NCBI GenBank assembly: GCA_037954015.1
Contig: CM075691.1
Span: 19,557,482 to 19,621,481 of the forward strand
Direction of reading: 5' to 3'
Origin: Psophocarpus tetragonolobus
Lineage: Eukaryota > Streptophyta > Magnoliopsida > Fabales > Fabaceae
DNA: 64,000 nucleotides
Within the stretch, counting starts at the first letter, position 1; each line of letters starts with the position of its first letter. Below, piece after piece: positions 11,600 through 23,582 of this stretch. The position numbers were made by a program, and so were the translations under genes. The notes below the pieces were generated by a model. The model had not been told where the DNA came from. It saw nothing but the letters and a program-made list of their open reading frames with translations, and did not search any database.

Positions 11600-14500
11600 A
11601 TTAAGCTTCTATCACTGAATGTGAGGGGTTTTAGGGAGCGGGTGAAAAGGAGGCGAATCAAGAGGATGATAGTAGGGAATCAAATCGACATATGTTTGTT
11701 TCCGGAAACAAAATGCTCTAATTTGATGGATTGGGAGATAAAGGAGGTTTGGGGGAGAGATGAATGCGATTGGAGAATAATCCCATCAATGGGGCTGAGC
11801 GGGGGTTGTGTCACAATTTGGAGGAAAGAGTTGCTAGAGGTGGTGTGGTCAATGTTTATGCTCCATGCACATTGGAAGGAAAGCGAAAGATATGGACTGG
11901 CTTAATGATGACTACAAAAGGGGTCCCAAATGTAAGATGGGTAGTTGGAGGCGATTTTAATGCGGTCACCGGAAGGAGTGAAGTGATAGGAAGATCGGCT
12001 TACCATTCGAGGAGGGAGATGGAGGAATTTGAATTTTTCATTCATCAGATGGGACTGGTAGACATTCCAGTCATTGGAAAAGGAGTCACATGGATTTCAC
12101 CAGATGGGCAATCAGCAAGCAGATTAGACAGGTTCCTTTTCTCACCCGTGCTGATGGACGAGTGGGGAATTACTGGGCAGAGGGTAGGATCGAGGGAGTT
12201 CTCTGACCATTGCTGGATCAGCACCATCGATAATAAGCAGAATTGGGGACCTAAGCCATTCAAGTTTTTTGATTATTGGTTGGAACAGGCATCCTTTGGA
12301 GAGTTGATAGCAGAAAGGTGGAATCTGATTCAGGTTTCAGGATGGCAGATGTATCAGTTGGCAAGGAAGTTAAAGGCCATTAAAGTAGATATAAAAAAGT
12401 GGTCTGAAGATGTGTGGAAAAAAGATGACAACTTTCTGGCCGAACGGGTTAGGGGGATGGAAGAGGTTGACCAACAGTTACTGGCAGGCGTACAGGTGGA
12501 TAACAGAGCCAGACAGGACCTCCTGACAGAATACTGGTCCAAAGCAAGGGTCATGGAACATGCATTGGCACAGAAATCAAGGGTGAAATGGGCTATCAAT
12601 GGAGACAATAATTTCAGGTACTTCCATAACTGTTTTAAGTCGAGATGTCAGGCAAACTCCTTGTTGGCAGTCCAATCGGAATCGGGGTGGTTGGAGAATG
12701 TGTCTGATATAAGAGCCAAAGTATTAGAACACTTTTCAGGGAATTTCCAGGAAAGATGGGAGGAACGACCAACCATAGACGGAGTGCCTATTGCTCAGAT
12801 ATCAGAACAGCAAAGGCAGGAGTTGGAGGAGCCTTTTCTAGAGGAGGAGATTAAGGTGGCTGTGTGGGCATGTGAAGGAGGGAAAAGCCCCGGGCCCGAT
12901 GGTTTTGGAATGAATTTTTATAGATCATGTTGGGAAGTAATTGGGGCAGATGTGGTTAAGGCAGTACAGGAGTTTCATGGGTCTGGGATTTTACCAAGGG
13001 GGGTAAGCTCTTCTTTTATTGCTCTCATTCCAAAGGTGGCTCGACCAGCAGGTTTAAGCCAGTACCGGCCTATCTCTCTAATATCGAGCGTGCAAAAGAT
13101 TATCTCGAAGATACTGTCTGAGAGGTTGAAAAAAGTGTTGGTGGGTCTAATATCGGCCTCTCAGACGGCTTTTCTGGCTGGTAGATCAATCTTGGATGGA
13201 GTAGTCGTCGCAAATGAGCTTCTGGACTGGGCAAAAAAGAGACGACACCCGTGCTTCTTGTTCAAGGTGGATTTTGAGAAGGCGTACGACTCGGTCAACT
13301 GGAATTTTCTGGATTATATGCTGGGTAGAATGGGGTTTGGAAGGAGATAAAGATTGTGGATGAGTGCTATAGTCCGGAATAGCTATCTGTCAATTCTAGT
13401 AAACGGAAGTCCGACTCCAGAGTTTAAACCAGCGAGAGGGTTGAAGCAGGGAGATCCGTTATCGCCTTTCCTGTTTTTGATAGTGGCCGAAGCATTACCA
13501 GCACTGTATATAACAACAATCCAAAAAGGTTTGTACAAAGAACTAATGGTGCAAGAGGATGTCAAGTATTCAGTGCTACAGTATACGGATGATGTCATAA
13601 TGATGGGTGAAGCGGACTTGCAATCGGTATGGCATTTGAAGGTAATTCTAAGGGGGTTTGAAATGGTGTCAGGATTAAAGGTAAATTTTAGTAAGAGCAG
13701 TTTCTATGGTCTAAATGCGTTAGAATACTTCACATTGGCGACCTCTAGAATGCTAAACTGTAATGCTAGAGCACTACCGTTCAAATTCTTAGGGATACGG
13801 TGGGAGTCAACCCTAAGAGAAAACAATTTTGGAAGCCAGTTATTGATCAGTTCAATAGGCGGTTGTCAGGTTGGAAGGCAAGGAACATGACTTTTGCTGG
13901 GAGGTTGGTATTATTGAACTCTGTGTTAACTTCGCTTCCTCTGTACTTGATATCATTTTACAAGGTTCCCAAGGCAGTGCTGAAGACACTCAAGAGGATG
14001 CAACGTACTTTCTTATGGGGCGGTAATGATAGTCAGTCAAAAATTGCATGGGTGAAATGGGAAAAAGTATGTAGACCAAAAGATGAGGGAGGGCTAGGAG
14101 TGAAGTGTTTGGAGAAATTCAATTTGAGCTTGCTTGCAAAATGGAGGTGGCGAATATTAACAGATGAGGTGGCTATTTGGGGACCCTTGTTGAGAAGTCG
14201 GTACAGGAAGGTAGAGGGGTTTGAGGTGAGGCCCACGTCTTTTGGCCAAACATCACAGTGGTGGAAAGACATATGGGCCATTGATGGACCGAATGCGACC
14301 TTGCCTGGATGGTTCAACACGCGAATTAACAGGATAGTAAGGTCTGGAGGGGGGACGTTATTCTGGGAGCAGAGGTGGTTGGGAGCGACAGCCTTCAGTG
14401 AACTTTTCCCTAGATTATATGCTTTGGCAGAGGATAAGTTTATTACTATTAAGGACAAGCGAGATACGGGAGGCCATCTATCATCATGGAAATGGGTCTG

Positions 14501-15231
14501 GCGGAGGGAGTTGTTCGTTTGGGAGGAGCAATTGCTTCTGGCTTTACAGGAGGCGGTAAGCAAAGTCGTATTGGTCGAGTGGGATTTAGATGTGTGGGGA
14601 TGGAATTCAGGAGAGGGGGGGGGGATATTCAGTGGCCGAAGGATATAAGGTGTTGAATGAAGGAGTATCTGATATAGGAATCAATTTTGTTGACTCCCAG
14701 GATCTACGTAGGCTGTGGAAGCAAAAGCTGCCGTCAAAGGTCCTGTTGTTCTCCTGGAGATTGCTAAGGGACAGATTACCCACTGTGGAAAACCTGCTAA
14801 GGAGAGGGATTCAGGAATCGGTGCTCAATTCTGTCTGTGTGTTTTGTAATAATGGGATAGAGACTAAGGATCATTTATTTTTACAATGCCCGATTATTCA
14901 AAGGTTGTGGTATAAAGTTCTCAGCTGTGTAGGGGTACAGACACCACTGCCGGAGGATCTGAATCAATTGTTCTTATTATCCTCTGCCTGGGTGGTGGGA
15001 ACGAGGAAGGAAAAGTACAGGTATGTCTTCTGGACTTCAGTATGTTGGACTATTTGGTTATCAAGGAATGAAGTTATTTTTCAAAGGACCAATGCTGAAT
15101 CCCTTGATATGTTAATGTCCATAAAAATGTTTTCTTGGAAATGGTTGTTGTACTCTTTTGGTTTTAAGGCAGGGTGGGTATTTTCTGACTGGTGCTTCCA
15201 ACCGAGATTATCTATGCGGAATATAAAATAG
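11600..15231 (+). pseudogene. LINE ORF2: endonuclease-reverse transcriptase, broken
   Basis: The endonuclease opens with LSLNVRG and has PETK, GGDFNAV (about 11,947) and SDHC (about 12,208) motifs. The reverse transcriptase shows GKSPGPDGF, QYRPISL, KVDFEKAYD and the GLKQGDPLSPFLF block. The catalytic box reads YTDD (about 13,582) instead of the usual YADD. The C-terminus has the LPSKVLLFSWRLLRDRLPT block and a CxxC...H...C knuckle (CVFC...DHLFLQC). Breaks seen: the first codon is ATT, a frameshift occurs near 11,830, an in-frame TAA lies at 13,348-13,350, and the frame shifts near 13,800 and again near 14,620 in a run of G. With the breaks ignored the protein is about 1,200 residues, normal for a plant LINE ORF2. 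The copy cannot encode an active enzyme. Confidence 0.92.
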
Positions 15232-15340
15232 ATTTATAGGTTGCGTGGGTATTGTAATACTATACTATTTGTATATCAGGTTGAAACGTTGTGTTTCAGC
15301 TTCCTATAATAGAATATAATTTTGCTGTTAAAAAAAAAAA

Positions 15341-16064
15341 CAAATAATAGTTAATCACAAAAGGAAAGATGCGATCCAAAATTTTCAGCCTATTAAAGGG
15401 GAAAGCGAACTTGAACAGCACACAACACGTGATAACTGGTTTATGAACTTGAACACTACACGCAACAATTTCCACCTAAGTTAAGGGGAAGACAAAATCA
15501 ACACCTGATGCAAAATTAGTCATGCAAAAAAATCAATTAGAGTTCGTGATGAAGATGAGTAAAGGTGAACCATGGTCTCTTGAACTCATAGCTGCAAGAG
15601 AATCAAAACGAATTAGGTATCAATCAACAATTAATTAAAACAAAGAAAGCAAAGAAGAAGATTGTAGCAAAAAAAGACGAGTTGATTTTGCAACAAATCG
15701 TGAAGAAGATGAAACCAATGGAGCTTTACACGTGAATTAGGCAAGGGTTTCGAAAGGGCAGAGGAAAGCGATAGGACTTGAGAGGAAGAATAGTTTGGAG
15801 CGGGCAGCTAGATAAGAATGTGGGAAAGAATGAAACATAAGATATTTTGTAAAGTAAAAACATCAATTACAACATCCTACAACGGTTTAAGTAAAAACCA
15901 ATGTAGGATTCCAAGATGACCTCAGTTCCCTGAAGATTGATGTCAAGAAACAAATACAACATTGGACATAGGAAAACTGCCGCCAATAAAGTTTCATTTA
16001 TTTATAAAACTGGCATCGCATCTTGTACTACATCAGTCATTACTAACAACTGAGATTACACTAG
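15341..16064. other. CACTA interior, right side
   Basis: Purine-rich sequence followed from about 15,855 by subterminal repeats such as ACAACATCCTACAACGG and AACCAATGTAGGATTCC. No gene. Confidence 0.45.
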
Positions 16065-16093
16065 CGATGTTGTATCCTATATTTGTAAAAGTA

Positions 16094-17076
16094 ATATTTT
16101 GTAAAGGATGTTTCTTTTTTGAAAAACACAATCAGCTGAATGTTTATGTTTCAAGTATTAAGCATCCTGAATAGGGGATACTATGTCCATAACTCTCTTT
16201 TACCAGGACCATCTACCTTATATTTTGCTTACTATGAAATGTTAACCAAGTATCCAGCAGACATACGTGGTGATAATGCTATGGCCTTGTGGTAGCCTTA
16301 TTATTTCCCACCTTGGTTATTATCGCTATTAGTATGTGCTAAATATTCCGGATTAAAGTTTGCATTAGGCTATGTACATCCAAATATTAGTTATATATAT
16401 ACATATTATCACAATTTTTAGATGACACACCTTGCTGAAATCACAAAAAATAAATCGCCTTTCTATCCTTGACAACTCCCTATACATTAGAAACATTACA
16501 AGCTATGTATGCCCAGATTCTAAAAATGTAAAGCTGGTTGCACCGTAGTGATGCCCATATTCGTGCTACCAAGGTAGTTCTCAAAAGCAAATTTGATCGC
16601 ATGTCCCCGTAAACCTCGTTTAGGATATAATTTCTTAAAGTATTGAATTAGTTATGGTGTAATTCAATTTTTGGTCTTGTGTTTCACTTCAGTTTCCATT
16701 GCTTAATTTTCTTCTTAGTTGCATATGTAACTAATTAAACATGACGTGTCGTAAACCTTTCTTATCCACTATTAGGTGCATAACTAATATGTACTTCTGC
16801 ATTTCTCTGTTTTTCTCCTCACCTCCTTCTATCTATCAATCAAGAACAAGTCACGTAATACTCACTGGAACCACAGCCAGGAGCACAGCTCTTGGATCAC
16901 TCTCACATGTTATACAACATCAATAGAAGTATGCCCCCTATCCTCTCATTATACATTATTCTATTACTTCTCAATTCACAAATATATCATTTAACATTTC
17001 ATCAGCTCATGTAAGCACCCACAAACATATCTGTTGTTTGAATTAACGTGGATATGTTTCTTACAGTGAGACCTTC
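16094..17076. other. intergenic, no gene seen
   Basis: AT-rich sequence of ordinary intergenic character. The short open frames show no recognisable motif. Confidence 0.5.
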
Positions 17077-17329
17077 TGTTAGGCCTAGGCGTGCTACTTG
17101 CACTCCCATTTGGTTAAAAGACTATATTTAGGCCCAATAATTATTTTATCTCTTTAGGTTTTACATCTTTAGGTTTTGTCTCTTGTAGTCCTATATAGGA
17201 CCGATTTTTCCCTGAATAATGCAAGCAAACTTGCATCCATCATTTTCTTTTCTCTTATAGTGTAGGTATAGTTCTAATTGAAGTTTTGTGTGTGCCTCTT
17301 TGAGTACAATTCCTAATTTAGTCTTATCA
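17077..17329 (+). repeat. 5' LTR of the 17-kb gypsy element
   Basis: A short LTR (about 253 bp) bounded by TG...CA. CTATATAGGA at about 17,191 is a plausible TATA region. It is followed by the ATTAGTGATTTCATTCATCC stretch before the gag start codon, the place where a primer-binding site would lie. The boundary is inferred, because the 3' LTR is too damaged to confirm it. Confidence 0.6.
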
Positions 17330-17352
17330 ATTAGTGATTTCATTCATCCTCA

Positions 17353-18190
17353 TGCCTCTATCCAAATCTAACAAGGAGCTCTCTAAGGCTCTTGGCTCCC
17401 TCACAAATAAACTTGGCAACCTGCAATCCAGACTCGATGCATAGCTCGAAACTCAAGAATCACACCACATTCATCTTCAACATTCCATTGATGCCCGCCT
17501 AGATGCACTCTAAGCTACTATTGCCAACATCCAGGACCAACTCAATACTCAAGTTCCCCATTTCACCTTAACCCCATCTTTATTTCACCTCACTACATCG
17601 CTGCCCCTATTTCTACCCCACCTTTTTTTCCTTGCCTTGCGTTTATTCTTCCAGTATCCCTCAATTTAGCGCCCCTCCACCTTACACGCATCCTTTTATT
17701 CCGCCCACGCCAACCTTATTGCTTGTTTATGTTTTCTGACCCTCACCACATGCTCCTAAAATTGCATATCAGCCCTTTTGATGGCACTGGCCCCTTAGAT
17801 TGACTATTCCAAGCAGAACACTATTTTTCCTTTTATTGTATCCCTTTTGACCAACGAATATCTTTGGCAGGTTTTTATATGTGGGGCGATGCATTGAGCT
17901 GGTACAAATGGATGGCTTAGACAAACCAATTGACAGACTCACACTCATTCTCTCATGCTCTCAAAATTCGCTTTGGCCTCTCCGCCTTCACCAACCATTA
18001 AGCTGAGCTTTTTAAACTGAAGCAAACTGGATCTGTGACTAGCTACCAAACTGCCTTTAAGAGGCTTGGCAATTGTGTTATGGGTATGAATTTGAATCTA
18101 TCCTCAATTATTTTTTATCTGGATTGCACCCTGATATCAGGTGTGAACTTGCGCTTATGAATCCTTATTCCATCACTTAAGCCATTAGCA
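17353..18190 (+). pseudogene. gypsy gag remnant
   Basis: It begins MPLSKSNKELSKALGSL and contains gag-family blocks: FDGTGPLDWLFQAEHYFSFY near 17,778, the RISLAGFYMWGDALSWYKWM block and FKRLGNCVMG. Several in-frame stops (for example at 17,442 and 17,918) and at least one frameshift interrupt it. Gag packages the element's RNA; this copy cannot do so. Confidence 0.8.
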
Positions 18191-19260
18191 TGGCTAAATT
18201 AGTAGAGGAAAAATTGCACACTACCTGCGCTCGCCAGTCTCGTCACCACACTACTAGCTACTACTTTAAATCTCCAACTCCTTCTACTGTACCTACTTCC
18301 ACCCTCCCTAGCCCGGCCCCACAATCTCCCACATCTATTTTGATTACACACCTTTCCTCTATTTTTATGCAAGAATGTCGTGCCCAGGGCTTCTGTTATT
18401 ATTAAGATGAAAAGTTCATCGCCAGCCACAAGTGTGCAAAAGGGCGTTTTCTCTTCTTAATGGAGGATGACGATGGTGTAGATGATCCACCCATTTCCTC
18501 CCAGTTTGATTCCCCTTTTTTAGTCGACAATATACATTTCCACGTATCCTCCCAATCAATTTCAGGTCACCCTTCTCCCAAGGCCCTCAAATTCCAAGGT
18601 AAAATCCAAAGTTTAGATGTCATGATTCTTCTCATAATATTCTACAACCTCGATTGGCTTTCCACCTTGGCTTCACTATTCAACCTATACCTAACTTCTC
18701 TGTTATGGTGGGCAATCGTGCCCATCTCGATTGTCCAGGCTTTTGCTCTGCAGTGCCTTTGGATATTCAAGGTGTTCTTTTATCTGTCCGTACTTCTCTA
18801 TGCCCCATTGAAGGTGCATATCTTGTTCTAAGACTTAAGAGGTTAGCCATTCTTTGCAAAGTTTTTGCTGATTTTTCCATTCCCATATTTTCCTTTCATC
18901 ACCAAAACAATTGGGTTACAATTCATGGTTTTCACCATTCTTCTCTCGTCGTTTCCACTTTTAACCAAATTTTCCATTCCATCCATACCAATTTTATTGC
19001 CATCTTTTTCTTACTTCTCCTTACTGCCTCACCATCCCGTTCTCGTCTAAACACTTTAAACCACCTCCACCCACCCCTACTCACCTCTACTCCACCTAAC
19101 CTATCCTTCCTAAAGATATCCAGTCACTGCTTACTTCTTACCAATCCATTTTTTCCAAACCTCATGACCTACCACCCACTCAACCTCATAACCACCAAAT
19201 TCCCCTTATACCCAACATTTCCCCTATTAATGTGAAACCATACTGGTACCCCTACTACCA
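18191..19260 (+). pseudogene. gag-protease linker, heavily decayed
   Basis: Sequence between gag and RT in a C/T-rich stretch. It has the expected position and length for the zinc-knuckle and protease part, but I cannot make out an intact knuckle or the D-S/T-G protease active site with confidence. Overlapping open frames of 120-190 residues at 18,460-19,235 are side effects of the pyrimidine bias. Confidence 0.45.
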
Positions 19261-20835
19261 AAAGGATTCTATGAGTGTTATCATCAAAGAAAGGTTATAT
19301 ATGAAGGCATCATCAAAGTGATCCATAGTCTTTTCTCTTCACCAGTCTTACTATTGAAAAAAAAGGATGGCAGTTGGCATTTTTGTGTCGATTATAGAGC
19401 TCTCAATATCGTAATAGTTAAATACAAATTTCCAATCCCAACCATTGAGGAGTTGTTGGAAGAATTGGGTGCAGCTACCATTTTTACTAAATTAGATTTG
19501 CACTCAGGGTACCACCAGATTCGGCTTTGAGGAAACTCATAAGACTGCTTTCCAAACTACAGATGACCATTATGAATTTTTGGTAATACTATTTGGTCTC
19601 ACAAATGCCATTTCTACTTTCCAATCTGTAATGAATGATTTATTCCACCCTATTTGCAAAAATTTGTTTTAGTTTTTTATGATATCCTAATTTATAGCAC
19701 TTCATACACTAACTATTTGGTTCCTTTACACATTGTGTTAGATTTACTAAAATCATATTCATACTTTGTTAAATTAACTAAATGTGGTTTTGCGGTTCAT
19801 TCAATTACCTACTTGGGCTATCTTATTTGTGTTGGTTCTGTTTCTCCTAATTCAGATAATCTACAAGCAATTCTAGACTGGCTGGAGCCCGTTCACTCAC
19901 ATAACGACGAGGCTTCTTAGGACTCATTGATTTTTATACCAAATTCATCAGACATTACGCCACTCTCATCACTTTTCTCACAAATTTACTAAGGTTAGAG
20001 TCCTTTATAGATTTGAAACACAAACTCACTACAGCGTCCATCTTGACTTTGCCAAACTTTGAGAAAGAATTCTGCATTGAGATTGACGCCTCTGTCTCCA
20101 TCGTGGGCACAGTCCTTACGCAAGATGGTTACCCCTTGGCTTTCTTTAGTAAATGTATGGGTCCTCGCATGCAGGCAGCCTCTGCCTATGCCCAGGAACT
20201 TTTTGCTATCACAAAAGCCATAAAAAAATGGCGTCAGTACCTCATAGGATGAAAATTTGTGATATTCATAGATCAACAAAGTTTGCATAACCTTCTGACC
20301 CAAGCACTCCAAACCCCAGAACAACAAAAGATGACTTATAAATTCCAACGTACAATTTTGAAATTAAATACAAACCTGGCAAATCCGATGTTGTGGCCGA
20401 TGCATTGTCCTATTGTGAAAATATTGTGGAACTCTGTTCAGCCTGACTACGACAACTATCCTTCATTATTACAAGAACTTTGTGACTATTTCTTAACCTC
20501 AGAGGGTTCCGCAACCATGGTTGAGTATATCAGAGGCCCAGATCCACCATCCAAGATGGCCTCCTTTTAGTGTGAGGGCGCATTTTTGTCCCTGCAGTGG
20601 CGACTTGGAGATCTAGCTTAATCCACGAATTCCACTGTACTCCTTTGTATGGACACTCTGGGTTTAAACCTACACTAGAGTGTTTGGATGTGGCTTGGTC
20701 TATACAAAGACACCAAAACTTTCATTAGCAGTTGCTCAGTATGCCAGCAAAATAAAATAGTCCCAACCAAGACCCTTGCCTATTCCAAAGAAGGTCTGGG
20801 AGGAAATAACCATGTATTTCATCACACACTTACCA
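19260..20835 (+). pseudogene. gypsy RT-RNase H-integrase remnant
   Basis: RT blocks seen: SSPVLLLKKKDGSWHFCVDY, FTKLDLHSGYHQI and, near 19,670, VFYDILIYS where the family has FFDDILxYS, so one catalytic Asp is lost. RNase H gives FCIEIDAS near 20,071 and SxYAQELFAITKAIKKWR. The integrase zinc-finger region has a GHSG block near 20,650 and CQQNK near 20,740, then PLPIPKKVWEEITM, after which the core stops abruptly at about 20,835. Many stops and frameshifts are present. Inactive. Confidence 0.85.
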
Positions 20836-20990
20836 GTCTCCCAATAATTGTTTAATCTATTTAGAGTGTTATTCTTTTGTTTGGACTTTGCATCTTTAGG
20901 TTTTGTCTCCTGTATCCTATCATATCTTTTATGGTCATATCGTGTCCACCACACATCCACCAGAGTAAGAAATTATAAATAAAATGCAGT
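20836..20990 (+). repeat. 3' LTR remnant of the 17-kb gypsy element
   Basis: Shares CCCAATAATT, TTTAG and CATCTTTAGGTTTTGTCTC with the 5' LTR in the same order. Only the middle of the LTR is present; the start is lost in the deletion that also removed the integrase core. Confidence 0.6.
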
Positions 20991-22895
20991 GGCTCCCTGA
21001 ATGTATATTAAAACTATCCAAGAAAATGTTTCGCACAACAGTCTTTTGACATATCAAGAGAGAACTAAGTACTGCTTTTCAAACGTGACGTTGAATTGAT
21101 TAATGTTTTTCAGAGCAACCAAATTTAAAGTAGCCTGTCATCTCCTCCATATTTTTATGTATTTCTGAATTCTCACCGTCAATTTCGAACACACATGAGT
21201 AACCCCGCTTAGCTAAAACCAATTCCACACCCCCACACACACAAGAGTTTTGGAACCACATTCTCGCCCTCCTTCATTTTATAACGCCATTTTACGCAGA
21301 TGCAATTGGTACCACAGGTACTTCCAAAAGCTAAGGACTACTAGTTTCAAACTTTCACGTCCTATTCTAAAAGCTAATTAATTGTTTCGTCGTTTTTATG
21401 GATCCAAATGGTGGTGGTTTCTATTAACATTTTAGGTCAAGTTAAAACTTATGGCGTCATGTAGGTTCCAGAATATTGTTCATATGTGCTTTCTCAACTA
21501 TATATAACTAGGACATTTTTTCATAACTTAGATTGAGTCTGATTCTTCAACAGCTATTAACTTTATTTCTAGGGGTTGTTTAGTGCTTCCTTCATTCTTA
21601 ACAGAAATAGTCATCATGCACCATGATGAGCCCATTAATTGAATTTGGATGCATTCTTTTTTGGAGCCTAATTAATCAAGCAGATGATTGGCTAACATAA
21701 AACATTTTCTTTATTTTTTTGGATGCATTTTGGTTCTAATCTTATTTATCTATACATGTTATCTAATCAATTCAGTGAGATTTTTCTTCTTGAATTCTAG
21801 TCCCTTGCATTTTCTTTATTCTACTAAAAAATTACTGATTTGTGTATATTTTTACTAAACAGGCTAAGAAATTAAACATGAAATAAATATTAAATTCACT
21901 ACTATTTTTAAGGTATCTTATTGTTCAAGCCTACACTGCTTGTCTTCCTTTTGGTAGGTGTAACTGTAATAGGACCCTTAATTATTAAGTTAATACAGGT
22001 TTGAGAGTTTATGTTAGAACATTAGTTTGTGCATATTTGGTTAGTCATTTGTATAATGTTGTATAATGTGGCTGTTAATTATGATTATAGTCATTTAAGG
22101 CTCGTTCAAGCTCTTTTAAGTGTTGGGATGCTATGTCTTATGTAGTGTTAATCAATGACTTGTGAAACATCCATATGATACTTTGTAGTAGATGTTGGTA
22201 GAAAAAACTAATTGATTTATGCTGAGTTGTTTGATCTATGGATAGTACATTAGGGACGGATTTAAATAGAATGGGCCTTGGCTAGCCCGTTCTAACGATC
22301 TTTGTATATGCATGAACAAATATTTATAAAACATTATATTTTAATTAAGAAAATTCAAATATTAAATTAATATTTGTATACTTATTTTAGAAAAATTTTA
22401 TCTATATATATATGTCATATATAATTAATGATAAATATAAATATTTTTATGAAGCATAATTTATTAAATAATTATTGATAAGAAATTAAATAGTTAAATG
22501 GGTTTTTAAATAAAATTTCACCCCTTCTCCTATACTTCTGTCACTAATATTACATTTCAATACTTGAGTTTTATAATCTTAACTAATGTCATGGAAGGAC
22601 CATCCCAATATGTAGCGGTTTGATTATGAGTTTTCTAATCTTAAAAACTTAACATATTAGAAATTATCAATTTTAAAAGAGAAAATCAAATATAAAAGAG
22701 ATAAACAGTTTGAGAATAGATGTTAAATATATAAAATTAATTAAGGATAAAGTTTTCGAAAATATAATTTTTTAAGTAGGATATTTAAATACATAAAATT
22801 AAGGGTATCAAAATGAAAAAATTAATAATAAATAAGTAAAATATATAAAATTATTGGGTGAAGATTTTCAAATATAAAAATTGATAATAGGAATT

Positions 22896-22929
<34 letters not shown>

Positions 22930-23107
22930 GAAACAAATATTAAATATTTACATGTAATTTATGAAATTGAAGGATGCAGATCACATATTAAATATTAAGA
23001 CATATATGTTTTTTATAAGCATTTTCAGACTTAATTTAGAAGTAGTATTTGGTTCTTCTATATTTTTACGGCAAGTATGTAGTTGTTTTTATACACTGTG
23101 AATAAGA
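20991..23107. other. AT-rich intergenic DNA
   Basis: No gene seen. A segment at about 22,253-22,553 begins AGGGACGGATTTAAATAGAA and ends ACTTCTGTCACTAAT, suggestive of short inverted ends of a decayed DNA transposon, but the match is weak. A short (TA)n lies near 22,898-22,921. Confidence 0.45.
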
Positions 23108-23286
23108 GTTTAATTGGTATACACTGTCAGTGTAAAAGATTTTTATATTGACATTCAATCTTTACTTTTTATTTATGTGACTTTTAATATAGTAATCAGT
23201 AAAGTCAACAAATTTATCATGAACAAATGATTGTAATTGAATGTCACTGTAAAAATATTTACACTGACAGTATATACCAATTAAAC
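23108..23286. mobile_element. MITE, copy 1
   Basis: A 179-bp element whose ends are inverted repeats over roughly 50 bp: it starts GTTTAATTGGTATACACTGT and the right end is the near-exact reverse complement (ACTGACAGTATATACCAATT, then AAAC). The inner arms carry CAGTGTAAA/TTTACACTG hairpins. A MITE is a non-autonomous DNA transposon without coding sequence. Superfamily not assigned; flanking duplication not clear. Confidence 0.8.
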
Positions 23287-23582
23287 ACATAGAATAATCT
23301 AAACTATAATATTCTTAATTAAAAGAGAAGTTGTGGGAAGAAAAAATTAAAAAGCAGCGAAAGGTATTAATAATAATGGTACTTTAAAAAGTATAATTTA
23401 AGCAAATTATTATTATTATTATAATAAGCTAAATCAAAATTAATATTAATTCTTTTTTTATTTACAATAAATATTTTATTGAGTTATGTTTAAATAATAT
23501 GGCCAATATTAATTACTTAATATAATTCTCAATCATATAATAAACTTCATATAATAGCAATTTCATATACACAAAACAGATC

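Larger units (their letters stand above)
11200..15340 (+). mobile_element. LINE (non-LTR retrotransposon), 5'-truncated
   Basis: A plant L1-type LINE with an apurinic endonuclease, a reverse transcriptase and a C-terminal zinc-knuckle region, followed by a short 3' untranslated region and a poly-A tail at about 15,330-15,340. Base composition (GA-rich, much higher in G) contrasts sharply with the surrounding AT-rich DNA. A candidate imperfect target duplication is AAAACAAAATTAG just before the element (about 11,202) and AAAACAAATAATAG after the tail. Only the tail end of ORF1 is present, so the copy is probably 5'-truncated, the usual outcome of target-primed reverse transcription. Confidence 0.93.
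8892..16093 (+). mobile_element. probable CACTA (En/Spm-type) transposon with a nested LINE
   Basis: The left end starts CACTAATACAAAAATAGGAT and continues ACAACATTGG. The right end, near 16,065-16,093, reads GATGTTGTATCCTATATTTG then TAAAAGTA, which is the reverse complement of the left end with a few changes; the final TAGTG has decayed to AAGTA. Next to both ends lie hairpin-forming motifs of the ACAACATCGGTTTT/GAAACCAATGTT type, in both orientations (8,910-9,000 and 15,860-15,965), as expected of CACTA subterminal repeats. No transposase was recognised, so the element is probably non-autonomous. The LINE at about 11,200-15,340 accounts for more than half of its 7.2 kb. A 3-bp target duplication could not be confirmed. 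Confidence 0.6.
17077..20990 (+). mobile_element. degenerate Ty3/gypsy element with internal deletion
   Basis: The 5' LTR starts TGTTAGGCCTAGGCG at 17,077 and probably ends TTATCA at 17,329. Gag starts at about 17,353, followed by protease, RT (19.3-19.9 kb), RNase H and the integrase zinc-finger region. A 3' LTR remnant at about 20,836-20,930 shares CCCAATAATT and CATCTTTAGGTTTTGTCTC with the 5' LTR. The integrase core is absent: the sequence passes from the start of the core straight into LTR-like sequence. The element is a different family from the ones at 1 and 33 kb. Confidence 0.85.

Noticed and set aside
18460..19235. Overlapping open frames of 120-190 residues, hydrophobic
   Set aside because: They lie between gag and RT of a decayed gypsy element in a pyrimidine-rich stretch. 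They follow no domain pattern and overlap each other.
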